The notes below the pieces were generated by a model, which was not told the DNA's origin, did no database searches, and saw nothing but the letters and a program-made list of their open reading frames with translations. A program made the position numbers and the translations under genes. From NCBI GenBank assembly GCA_018806915.1, contig JAGKQI010000103.1:1736001-1800000 (forward strand): a stretch of DNA of 64,000 bases, written 5' to 3'. Numbering within the stretch: position 1 is the first letter of the stretch; the number at the start of each line of letters is the position of its first letter. Positions 40,653 through 49,382 of this stretch are shown here, piece by piece. Origin of the DNA: Phytophthora colocasiae. Lineage: Eukaryota; Oomycota; Peronosporomycetes; Peronosporales; Peronosporaceae.

Positions 40653-41567
40653 TCAGCACAGAGTACCTTCCGTCGAAGTGAGAATAGTCGTGGGTGAGCT
40701 GTAGCGAAAACGATGGAACCGGGAGCCAGGCGGGAACTGATGAAGACACCTTTGAAAACGAGATCGCTCGTTCGCAGTAGAAGAACGTAGTATAGCCCGA
40801 AAGTGGCTGCTGAAAGTCGAGTAAACTTGATAGATTGCATTCCGCGCTTCCAAAGGCGGCCGATTTTCAAAGTGGTGCTTGTTGCGGGCTGTCCAAACGC
40901 AGTGGAGTGTGACACTGCGGAGAATCGTCCAGAGAATCTTGAGGTCAGGCGCGTATGAAATCTGTGAGCGAGGCGGGAACTGATGAAGACACCTTTGAAA
41001 ACGAGATCGCTCGTTCGCAGTAGAAGAACGTAGTATAGCCCGAAAGTGGCTGCTGAAAGTCGAGTAAACTTGATAGATTGCATTCCGCGCTTCCAAAGGC
41101 GGCCGATTTTCAAAGTGGTGCTTGTTGCGGGCTGTCCAAACGCAGTGGAGTGTGACACTGCGGAGAATCGTCCAGAGAATCTTGAGGTCAGGCGCGTATG
41201 AAATCTGTGAGCGAGGCGGGAACTGATGAAGACACCTTTGAAAACGAGATCGCTCGTTCGCAGTAGAAGAACGTAGTATAGCCCGAAAGTGGCTGCTGAA
41301 AGTCGAGTAAACTTGATAGATTGCATTCCGCGCTTCCAAAGGCGGCCGATTTTCAAAGTGGTGCTTGTTGCGGGCTGTCCAAACGCAGTGGAGTGTGACA
41401 CTGCGGAGAATCGTCCAGAGAATCTTGAGGTCAGGCGCGTATGAAATCTGTGAGCGCGGCCAGGTGGGTTCTAGCGGAACACAAACTATTTCCCAAGTAA
41501 TTGCAGGTAAGAAGAGTCTCCAGTCATCGCCAAACAGGTGGTGTGGCCACGTTTGCACACAGGGCAC
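40653..41567 (-). pseudogene. LINE-like ORF end with a triplicated 81-residue unit
   Basis: An open 304-residue frame reads HHLFGDDWRLFLPAITW and a LWTILRSVTLHCVWTARNKHHFENRPPLEARN unit typical of the C-terminus of non-LTR retrotransposon proteins. The unit occurs three times in a row without a visible base difference. A different reading frame of the same repeat is also open and is a shadow. No RT core is present. Confidence 0.6.
40731..41455. repeat. Three tandem copies of a 243-bp unit
   Basis: The word CGGGAACTGATG starts at 40731, 40974 and 41217, spacing 243 bp. The copies appear identical and the length is a multiple of three, so the frame stays open. This may be a young tandem duplication or an assembly artefact. 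Confidence 0.9.
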
Positions 41568-42203
41568 ACGGGTTATTACAGTTGCTTGTCATTTTCCTAA
41601 CTGAAATATATTACTACTAGTAGTATATCAGTTGATTTGTGTGTTGTATGTATGATGTCGAGGAAATCGGACTATGACTTGTGTGTGTTGGTTGGAGAGG
41701 TTGGACGCGGTGGGAGGGTTCTCGAGGTAACCCCCCCCCCCCCTCCTGAATCCACGCGCATCGACAGCAACCAACTCGTTCAAAAGTACTCACGAGAAAA
41801 GACGACATAGTGTCACATATTCATGTGACCTACTGACTTACTGACTTGGTTGACATTGTCAAAAATGTGGCAATACAGTGCTCAATTATTTATTGGCTTG
41901 GATTTGGGGTATTTAACGGTGGGCTCAGTGCTTTTCCGTCTCTAACCAAGCGCAATATCCGCCGGATCTTCATGGATGATACGCTGGAGCTGCAAAACCA
42001 CCCCCTTGTTTATCATTTTGCTGGATTTACTCGAGAGAATTTGGTGGATACCTCAAAGACCTTCGTCAGGTGGTCCTCCCCAGGGATAGGAAAAATACAG
42101 ATTGGAGGCCGTCATCGGAGCAAAAGCACCTAGCATGACCAACCTTCGTAATATACCATCGGGACGTTTACTGTTGGAGCTCTATTGAAGAACACCCTGC
42201 TGG

Positions 42204-42251
42204 TAAACGTTATTGGCTTGTGCCGCTTTGAACGCAAGCCAATAACGTTTA
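42204..42251. repeat. 17-bp perfect inverted repeat at the site of the missing hydrolase gene
   Basis: TAAACGTTATTGGCTTG (42204-42220) and its exact inverse (42235-42251) flank a 14-nt loop. In block 1 the hydrolase gene region (about 840-2230) lies at this point between matching flanks. Confidence 0.8.
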
Positions 42252-42734
42252 CGCGCACCATGATAATTTGTAAGATGTGAGTCAGTATTATCAATTCACG
42301 CCAAGTGTGTCTACAAGTGCGTGATAAGCTATTGAACAGTGCTCAATCATTGAGTCAATGAGCGCTTGTGATGGTCGTGCTTAACGAATGTCGCTGTACC
42401 GGGTATCTTTGATGAGATTGTCATGCTCAATTCTCTTGTCTTCAACATGTTCACGTACCGGTGTGCGAATTCTGTGATAACCACTGTATAAGTGCAACGG
42501 GACGACCCCAACGTCAATTTTCCAATCCTAGGATTAAGCCAGTACTGGACCTCCTCACTGTCTAAGCTAGACTAGCACTGTGTAGTATTTGGACTGGACC
42601 GGATAGCCCCACGAGTCGTGGGCCACGACGTGACAAATCAAGATCTGAAGTTGCGAAACTCTCCGTAAACTCCCTGCTGGAAGAACCAAGCACTTAGTTC
42701 CCTTCAGTTTGCAATTTGCCCTTCCAGTTGAACA

Positions 42735-43781
42735 ATGCGCTTTTCCACTCTACCCTTCTTGGCCCTTGCGGGTCTTGTGTCGACCTCAGTTGCTCAAGTC
42801 AACAACGCGTGTAGTGGACCGAATGCTCGCACCGTTCCGCCTCCGGGTGCTATCGTCGTTGATATCACCGGCATGTACAACCAAAGCTACCAGAGCATCG
42901 TCGAAGGAATGATGTACCTGCCAAACACGACCGAGGAGCACACGGTTTTCCTGTTCCCAGGTGTCTACCAGGAGCAAGTGGTGATTCCGAGACTTGCAGG
43001 ACCATTGGTTGTGCAGGGTTACTCTTGTGATACAACGTCGTACGCTGCCAACCAAGTGACGATTACCCACACAATGGCTCAGAGGGACCTTGCTCCAGAG
43101 ATCAAGCACAGCCGTAACGACCTGGTTACTACGCTCCGTCTCAAATCAAGCAGCGGTGTGAAGATGTACAACGTTAATGTCGCCAATCCGACTGGCAAGA
43201 TCGAAAACCTCGGTCAGGCTGTAGCTGTCTACGTTGACGCTCCTAACTACGGGTTCTATGGCTGCAACTTCACCGGTTACCAGGACACTCTTTGTGCCCA
43301 CAAGGGTCGAGAGCTCTACTCCAAGTCGTACATTAGCGGAGCTGTTGATTTCATTTTCGGCATGCAGGCGAAGGCTTGGTTTGAGTCGTGTGACTTCGAA
43401 ACGATCGGAAAGGGGTGGATCACTGCCAATGGCAACGTCAACAGCTCTAACCTTTCTGAGTACGTCTTCAACCGTGCCCGTGTGTTCGGATCTAGTGGCA
43501 ATGGCTCGACCTACCTGGGTCGTCCGTGGTACCCGTACGCTCGCGTTGTGTGGCAGAACAGTGAGCTCAGCGATGTTGTCAACCCCGCAGGTTGGGCCCC
43601 CTGGATCAGCGCAACCAGCACGGCTAACGTCACGTTCAAAGAATTCAACAACAGCGGTCCAGGTGCAGCTATTGACCAGCGAGTGTCCTTCAGCGGCCAA
43701 TTGAACGCGTCGGTGAATATCAAGGACCTTCTTGGAGAAGGTTTCGAGTCGGAGTGGTGGGTGGACACGATGTTCTTGTGA
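42735..43781 (+). CDS. Secreted pectin methylesterase (CE8), intact
   Basis: A 348-residue protein with a signal peptide (residues 1-20, ending STSVA). CE8 motifs in order: GVYQE (76-80), QAVAV (161-165), QDTL (183-186, catalytic Asp184), DFIFG (205-209, nucleophile Asp205) and LGRPW (261-265, Arg263 binds the carboxylate). It removes methyl esters from pectin in the plant cell wall, preparing it for lyases and polygalacturonases. Length is normal for a single-domain enzyme and there is no pro-region. Its paralogue at 2754 is broken by a retrotransposon, so this is the only complete PME in the window. Confidence 0.95.
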   Translation: MRFSTLPFLALAGLVSTSVAQVNNACSGPNARTVPPPGAIVVDITGMYNQSYQSIVEGMMYLPNTTEEHTVFLFPGVYQEQVVIPRLAGPLVVQGYSCDTTSYAANQVTITHTMAQRDLAPEIKHSRNDLVTTLRLKSSSGVKMYNVNVANPTGKIENLGQAVAVYVDAPNYGFYGCNFTGYQDTLCAHKGRELYSKSYISGAVDFIFGMQAKAWFESCDFETIGKGWITANGNVNSSNLSEYVFNRARVFGSSGNGSTYLGRPWYPYARVVWQNSELSDVVNPAGWAPWISATSTANVTFKEFNNSGPGAAIDQRVSFSGQLNASVNIKDLLGEGFESEWWVDTMFL

Positions 43782-44148
43782 ACAGAGAGCTCACCGCTGC
43801 ATCAAATTCAATCGTCCCGATTTCTGCCAAATCTCGAATAGCGGGCTGCATAACTCTGTCAAGTAAAAACAATTGTTGCTGTTACCTTTTTGAGTGTATT
43901 AAAGTTATAATGCAAGACCAACTACTCTACAATTGGAAGTTGATTTGTGAACTTTCGGCAGTACCGCTGTCCATGCCACCATGCAATAGATCTACGACCA
44001 GAACTCGAGACTTGGGGTTGAGGATGCTAAAGTTGCAGTAGGACGAGTTCTCTTAATAATCTAGGATATGTGGCACGACTGAATTGGTTATTCTTCCTCC
44101 GTGCGAGATCACTGTAGGTCCCAGTAGGACTAGAGTTCGAACTCCTCT
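43782..44148. other. Intergenic spacer between PME and the oxidoreductase (convergent genes)
   Basis: No gene. The two genes converge here. The last ~65 bp (about 44090-44148) includes what was once the 3' coding end of the oxidoreductase before the 11-bp deletion changed its frame. Confidence 0.6.
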
Positions 44149-46464
44149 TCATGAACGTCGAAATTGGCTCCATCTAACGTCATTTGTCGCCATTTTCAGT
44201 CCTGGCGGACCACACACGAATACACCCACAGTAGGAAGTAGACTTTGGGGATTTTCGGCAGTCTTGTGAGCTTCTAATGTTACCTGCAGCAAAGACTCGA
44301 GATTGGGGCGTTTACCCACAATAACGTTCAAGTCATTGGCAATATCGCCTACAGAATGGATGTCACCTCCGAAAACAGCGGCGTTCGATTGCACAGTAGT
44401 GTTTTGGGCTGGTGTTGGCACGTTATTTTCATGATTCCGACGGAACATGACGAATTCGTAGGCAATAAACGCGTAGACCACAATAATTGTACCGCAGAAC
44501 ACCAATAACTCGAAAGCACGTTGAAGTGGCCAGAGCTCCGGGTGGTTATCTCCCTGAATGACACCATTCCCCCACCGAACAGCAGTGACGACCAATACAG
44601 CGATGACGTAAAGTGCGAAGTACATCACGAAGCGCAGCGTGTTGCTCGAGCGCAGTGGCTCGTAAAACGGTCGAGGGGTTTTACCAGTCTTGCTCGATGT
44701 TGTTTCCATCACTTCACTCGTGAATAGTTTCCGGCTCAGATCTTTCTCTGAGTACGAGTCAGTGGCGAACACACTCATCTGGAAGAACTCCGCATTGGGA
44801 TCAAAGGCTCGCAGTCGACCCAGTACAGGAGCTACAGCTTCTAGCACACTTAGCTCTCGGAATGTGAAGATGAACGAGAAGCGTTGTGTCCATATCGCAC
44901 CATTATTCGACAGCTTGGAAGCAAGATCATCCAGAATCGCCAACAGCGGAGTCACACCAATCCCCCCACCAACCAAGCACACAGTCGAGTAGTCTTCGTA
45001 CAGTTCCAATGATGCGCCATAGAAGGCATCCATGTAAATCAACGAGGAGGCTTTACCGTGCCTGCAATCCTTGGAATATTGAAGAAATTGCTTTGACCAT
45101 TCGCCAAGAGGCTTCACATACAGCACGACGTCAGTGAGACTCGACTTTGGAGATGATGCAATAGTGAGTGGATGCCATTGGAGCTTTGAGACGTTTGGCA
45201 CGTTGAGATAGAGAAAGTTGCCGATCTTATAGTCGTAGTTTGAAGATGAAGGAGATGTCGTCGGTGCTGCACGGTTCAACACGATCTTAAGCAGCTCGTC
45301 GTCTCCATCACCAATAACTGTCAATTCATGGACAGTAACGGGAGTCATGCCGTTGTAGCTGGAAGCTGCTCGACTCACGAGCCAAATGCATCCAGAAGGG
45401 AGGATCCACCAAATAATCTGATTCCAATGCAAAATGGCGAACAACACAGCGATGACAAACAGAACCCAGTGTGTGATGTAGAACCACTCGTACATTTTCC
45501 GACGAATAATAGGAAATGAGGTCGGGATCATGAGCAAGAACGCGAGTGCTGAAATAAATCCGAAAACATTAAACCACGCGTAAAATCCACCACCGGAAAA
45601 ATCTTGAGTAAAATCGCAATTTGTGCACGGGAGTTGGTTTACCTGCCACTCGCCAATGCGAACCCAGTAGATCCAATAGCCCAACATGTGAAGAAAAGCC
45701 GTAAGAACCGTCATGAACCCGATCCAACGATGAAACTTCACGCCATTAGCATAGGAAATGCCGAAGAATTCCATCCATCCGGAGTTTCTTGTGACTGGAA
45801 GCAGAAGAAACGACATGTTGTAGATGCACATGTAGGCCATGCTAATACCGATGATACTATACTTCATAGATGTATCCAGTGAATCGGTGTCTCTAGCAGT
45901 CTGGGCACGCCGATCCCACTCGAACCAGAAGCACAAGGCATTGCCACCAAGTAAAAACACCACTCCAAAAGCCCATTCACCCAAAGTGAACCGAGAAACA
46001 CCCAAGAGAGGGATCTTGGGTTTTCGACGCATCAGCATTGCAAAGCGCCAAACGAGAGTCGATGTCATGCGTCGGGCAGTGTTAATGTGGCGTAGGTACT
46101 CGATGAGTAACACGCCGATGGCGAACGGCGCGATACAAAAGAGGAAAAGGAAGGTTGGACGGATCATTTCGGTGTGTCTCGACTCGGTAATGTTGCGGTA
46201 AGGCCCCATGTCCAAGTTGTAGTTCATTTCACCGTAGGAAACGTCCGGTTGTCCGGGATATCCGTTCCACCACTTCATAATGGTATGTACCAACTCGAGC
46301 TCGTACATCGGCGCGAATGCCGCGATGTTCCCGAAGATGAAGACAGCGAGCATCAATACAATCATGAAGCGGATCCCGTGGATTGCCGGTGAGCTTGATG
46401 GTGCTTGAACGGTGGCATATCCTGGCTCGGACTCTGGGGTTTGGAGAGCGGAATAGCCAACCAT
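44149..46464 (-). CDS. Ferric reductase / NADPH oxidase-like flavocytochrome
   Basis: A 771-residue membrane protein. The haem-binding pairs are His245/His259 and His332/His346, each with 13 residues between, as in ferric reductases and NOX enzymes. The FAD site is HPLTIASSP (431-439); NADPH-site motifs are GGGIGVTP (499-506) and CGPPG (751-755). It would pass electrons from cytosolic NADPH across the membrane to iron or oxygen. Two extra membrane helices (about 609-675) sit between the two halves of the NADPH-binding lobe. There is no EF-hand. The last ten residues (NDVRWSQFRR and S) result from an 11-bp deletion against the fragment at 10672-10805, which reads a longer acidic tail. Confidence 0.88.
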   Translation of the reverse strand: MVGYSALQTPESEPGYATVQAPSSSPAIHGIRFMIVLMLAVFIFGNIAAFAPMYELELVHTIMKWWNGYPGQPDVSYGEMNYNLDMGPYRNITESRHTEMIRPTFLFLFCIAPFAIGVLLIEYLRHINTARRMTSTLVWRFAMLMRRKPKIPLLGVSRFTLGEWAFGVVFLLGGNALCFWFEWDRRAQTARDTDSLDTSMKYSIIGISMAYMCIYNMSFLLLPVTRNSGWMEFFGISYANGVKFHRWIGFMTVLTAFLHMLGYWIYWVRIGEWQVNQLPCTNCDFTQDFSGGGFYAWFNVFGFISALAFLLMIPTSFPIIRRKMYEWFYITHWVLFVIAVLFAILHWNQIIWWILPSGCIWLVSRAASSYNGMTPVTVHELTVIGDGDDELLKIVLNRAAPTTSPSSSNYDYKIGNFLYLNVPNVSKLQWHPLTIASSPKSSLTDVVLYVKPLGEWSKQFLQYSKDCRHGKASSLIYMDAFYGASLELYEDYSTVCLVGGGIGVTPLLAILDDLASKLSNNGAIWTQRFSFIFTFRELSVLEAVAPVLGRLRAFDPNAEFFQMSVFATDSYSEKDLSRKLFTSEVMETTSSKTGKTPRPFYEPLRSSNTLRFVMYFALYVIAVLVVTAVRWGNGVIQGDNHPELWPLQRAFELLVFCGTIIVVYAFIAYEFVMFRRNHENNVPTPAQNTTVQSNAAVFGGDIHSVGDIANDLNVIVGKRPNLESLLQVTLEAHKTAENPQSLLPTVGVFVCGPPGLKMATNDVRWSQFRRS

Positions 46465-47001
46465 AGGTGCCGGAATTTGGTGGTGCTGACAAGCGAAGTA
46501 AATTCCGAAATGAGCAAGTGATCGACTGGAGCCTCAATGTGAGTAGTGAGGCCAGTCAACAATTGAACAGGTTGCAGTTTGCCCGCCAGCACTACTATGA
46601 CGACGTCGATACGTTTGCCAGAAGTTGAAGACTGCCGTGAAGTCCAACGGATCCAGTAAAGTAGCCACTTCTCCCCGTTTCATCTTCCCGCAGCATGCAC
46701 TTTGAGCGTATTGTTGAATGGTGCGGTGCCAACTGGCTGGCTGTGCTCAGCATTAGTCACCAATCGTGTTGAAGCCATCGGCTAGCTCAAGTTGACTCAA
46801 CTTTGAATTGTCCATAACTCTTGCTGACCGTCTTGGTAAACTTTGATGGCGATGGATTGACTTTTTATCTTGAACAGTTTTGGGACAAAACATCAAAAAA
46901 ATCAAAAATTGGGTTGTCATTTTCACGTTGTACTACATTCGCGTACCATTGATAACAACAAATCTGTTGTGTTTTGGGTTTTGAGTTGCTTGAAAGTCGA
47001 G
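46465..47001. other. Spacer between the oxidoreductase start and the NLP end
   Basis: No gene. About 46820-47000 matches 10826-11010 in block 1. It should hold the oxidoreductase promoter and the NLP 3' untranslated region. Confidence 0.55.
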
Positions 47002-48360
47002 TTAGTCAAATGGCCAGGCCTTGTTGAGATTTCCGACGAAGTTACCGTCCTTCATAGGGACATTTGCTGTGCCGAAGTTCTGATTCTCCAGTGCCAATCG
47101 GGCTGCGTCAGTCAATTGCTCCCACATGATGAGGTCCTGGCAGTGACCTGTCTTGGTCGTACTTTCAAGAGCGTGGCTGTCTGGCCACTTACTCTCGTAG
47201 TTGACTTTAACACTGGTGCCCCCCACCTTGTCTGCGTCAGGAGGGACTTGAGCAGAGTACCCACTGTGAGCTGAAAGAGTGACAGCCAAGATCTTAGGCT
47301 TAGCGGTTTCGGGGTTGTCGATCCACACAATCACGTGTTCCCAGTCGTGGCGGTGACCCAGCCCCGTAGAAGGAGAATCCTTGGGGAAGTACCAAGAGTA
47401 CATGATAGCCCAGATGCCATTGTGCCAGGTAGAACGTCCGTAAACTTGAGAACCCCAGCCAGATCCCATGCAACCAGCGCTGGGGGCACCACTCGCCTCG
47501 AGACCTCCACTTGTCTGTCCTCCAATGTTAACAGCAGGGTATGCGTGACAACCGTTGGAGATATAAAGCTGAGGTTTGAACTTTACCGCAGCCTTTTCAG
47601 CGATCGTGATAGGTTCGGGCTGTTGAAACGGCACCACTTCATCGTGCCCGATCTTCTTTTCCGTCCATGGTGTTGGTGCTGGTGTTGGTGCTCCTGGTGC
47701 TGGGGTAACCACTTCGATACTCGTCCAAATCGCACCGAGAAGATCGATTTCGTCTCCTGCACGACCGAAAAAACCACCGAGTTGGAACCCTTCGGGGGCT
47801 GTGACTGTATTTTTGCTGTCGGTCGTCGATCCTCCTTCAACGAAATTCCCCGCACTCGTAGTAAAGCGCAAGTAGAAGATGCGAGTGCGACCTTCTCTCT
47901 TTCCCCAGTGAGCTTCCATTGACGTGATATATTCACCAGCACCTAGAGTGAGCGTCTTAGGGTCTCCGCCACCTCCGCCGTGGTTAAACGTTGTCGCTAT
48001 GGGCCCTGTGATCTCGAGTGCAATGCCGTCGACACGCTTTCCGGCTCGAATTGTAACGGAACCTACAGTTTGACCGGAAGTTGCTATCGATTCATCAGAA
48101 AACTCAGTTCCGTGGGGTTCACCGAAACTTTCACTTAGCTGGACTGAGTCCTCCACAGAGATAGAAGGTCCTGGGGCTTCGGTAGGTGCTGGGGTACTCA
48201 ACAAACCGGTTGAAGATCCACCAGAAGCTGAGGAAGAATCACCACCGACGGAAACGTCATTATTCGCTGAAGAACTTGTAGTTCCGGATCCAGACGTGGA
48301 GTCAATAAGGCTCATGGTGACACAGGCAGTGACGACGCATAGAATTAAACTGAACTTCAT
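47002..48360 (-). CDS. Secreted jacalin-lectin / NLP (NPP1-family) fusion protein
   Basis: The start at 48360 ([10 protein letters not shown]) gives 452 residues and a clear signal peptide; the frame is open 17 codons further upstream. After a Ser/Gly-rich stretch, residues about 70-215 form a jacalin-type beta-prism lectin ([32 protein letters not shown]). A Pro/Thr/Ala linker follows, then a full NLP domain (about 235-452) with two cysteines (271 and 297) and the heptapeptide GHRHDWE (335-341), as in type-1 NLPs. Type-1 NLPs act on sphingolipids in the plant plasma membrane; the lectin could add glycan binding, which is inference. Most NLPs are single-domain and about half this length. The block-1 paralogue is only a 3' remnant. 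Confidence 0.9.
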   Translation of the reverse strand: MKFSLILCVVTACVTMSLIDSTSGSGTTSSSANNDVSVGGDSSSASGGSSTGLLSTPAPTEAPGPSISVEDSVQLSESFGEPHGTEFSDESIATSGQTVGSVTIRAGKRVDGIALEITGPIATTFNHGGGGGDPKTLTLGAGEYITSMEAHWGKREGRTRIFYLRFTTSAGNFVEGGSTTDSKNTVTAPEGFQLGGFFGRAGDEIDLLGAIWTSIEVVTPAPGAPTPAPTPWTEKKIGHDEVVPFQQPEPITIAEKAAVKFKPQLYISNGCHAYPAVNIGGQTSGGLEASGAPSAGCMGSGWGSQVYGRSTWHNGIWAIMYSWYFPKDSPSTGLGHRHDWEHVIVWIDNPETAKPKILAVTLSAHSGYSAQVPPDADKVGGTSVKVNYESKWPDSHALESTTKTGHCQDLIMWEQLTDAARLALENQNFGTANVPMKDGNFVGNLNKAWPFD

Positions 48361-48428
48361 TCCGAGTCTTGAGCTGGAGGGATAATGCAAAGTGTGGGTG
48401 TTCGCACGCACAACTGGTTTTCAAGGAA

Positions 48429-48509
48429 GACAAGCATGCTAATAGTTTACGACCAACAAGGCCAAAAGGAGGCGGAGGACAAGCATGCTAGTTTACGACC
48501 AACAAGGCC
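48429..48509 (-). promoter_or_regulatory. Direct repeat upstream of the NLP fusion gene
   Basis: The 35-bp word at 48429-48463 recurs at 48478-48509 with a 3-nt deletion; both contain GTTTACGACCAACAAGGCC. They lie about 70-150 bp upstream of the NLP start codon, so they could be doubled promoter elements. Confidence 0.6.
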
Positions 48510-49219
48510 TTTCGCACTATCTTCGGGATGTGAAGTTGTTTCAGCGCGGCTGGTCATTTGAGTCAGCAATCAGTGATTATGTGGGATATCTTCCCTCCCA
48601 TACAATATTTATAATAAGTGATGGGCACCATACGCTCGATGTGTGTTGTTCTGTCGACAGTAAGCAAACCTTCATGGCGTGAGGTTTACAGTAGATCGCT
48701 TTAGTGTGCCTCTACAGACTCTGCAGTGCAGTCTGTACAGCAGAATCCTCCTTGTTGTTTGCTCGCGTCAACGAGGATCTATCACCAGGATGGGATAAAG
48801 GGGTTACCGCATCGTAGAGTGACACGTAAACTGGCAAGGTGTGCTAACGGTATGACACATTGGAAAGGCTTTATGGTGTCGATACGCTGTAGTTTTAGTA
48901 CATGTAGTTGCCAACTCGTTAGTCAGAACGATGAATTTTCATTTGTAGTATCTAGGGAGGGCATCAACAGAGTTCAAGTACGCTGCTGAGAACTTACGCT
49001 CAACGATATCCTGTGTCATCCGTCATTCATGTATTAACCCCTCTACTACGTGCCACTGTTCCGTAGATATGAATTAACATATGCCGAAAAAACTAGTTCT
49101 TTATATCAAGCCAGCCCCAGGCTCTTACAATTGGGATCTCCCGGCAAAACCGTTACGATGTTGTAGGCATCAGAGGTGTGGATGGAGTAGCGAAACGATC
49201 ATCACTCATTACTTAGACT
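48510..49219. other. Intergenic stretch without recognised genes
   Basis: Short frames have no known motif. The right end borders the CCTAC target site of Gypsy-1c. Confidence 0.5.
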
Positions 49220-49224
49220 CCTAC

Positions 49225-49382
49225 TGAATCAAACTGGCCCCGGCTGGAAGGAAAAGAGGTGAAACTGGTTGGGGCTAACTGCCCGGCAACCAAATGGTTG
49301 GCTGGTTGTGGGGACCCCTATATTGTCATAACCTACATAATAACCTAGACTTTCTAAACGAATACCTAACATTCATGATACA
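49225..49382 (-). repeat. 3' LTR of Gypsy-1c
   Basis: 158 bp; lacks an internal ~30-bp segment present in Gypsy-1a (the GGGGATAATCC region). Confidence 0.88.

Larger units (their letters stand above)
41527..47215 (+). repeat. Segmental duplication, block 2 (better-preserved copy)
   Basis: Paralogous to about 371-11264, with intact PME, full oxidoreductase and NLP genes. Compared with block 1 it lacks the hydrolase gene and Gypsy-1a. Confidence 0.8.

Noticed and set aside
40610..41401. Open 263-residue minus-strand frame with repeats of LRTSDLVFKGVF
   Set aside because: It is the shadow frame of the 243-bp tandem repeat; the other frame (40653-41567) resembles a LINE protein end, this one nothing known.
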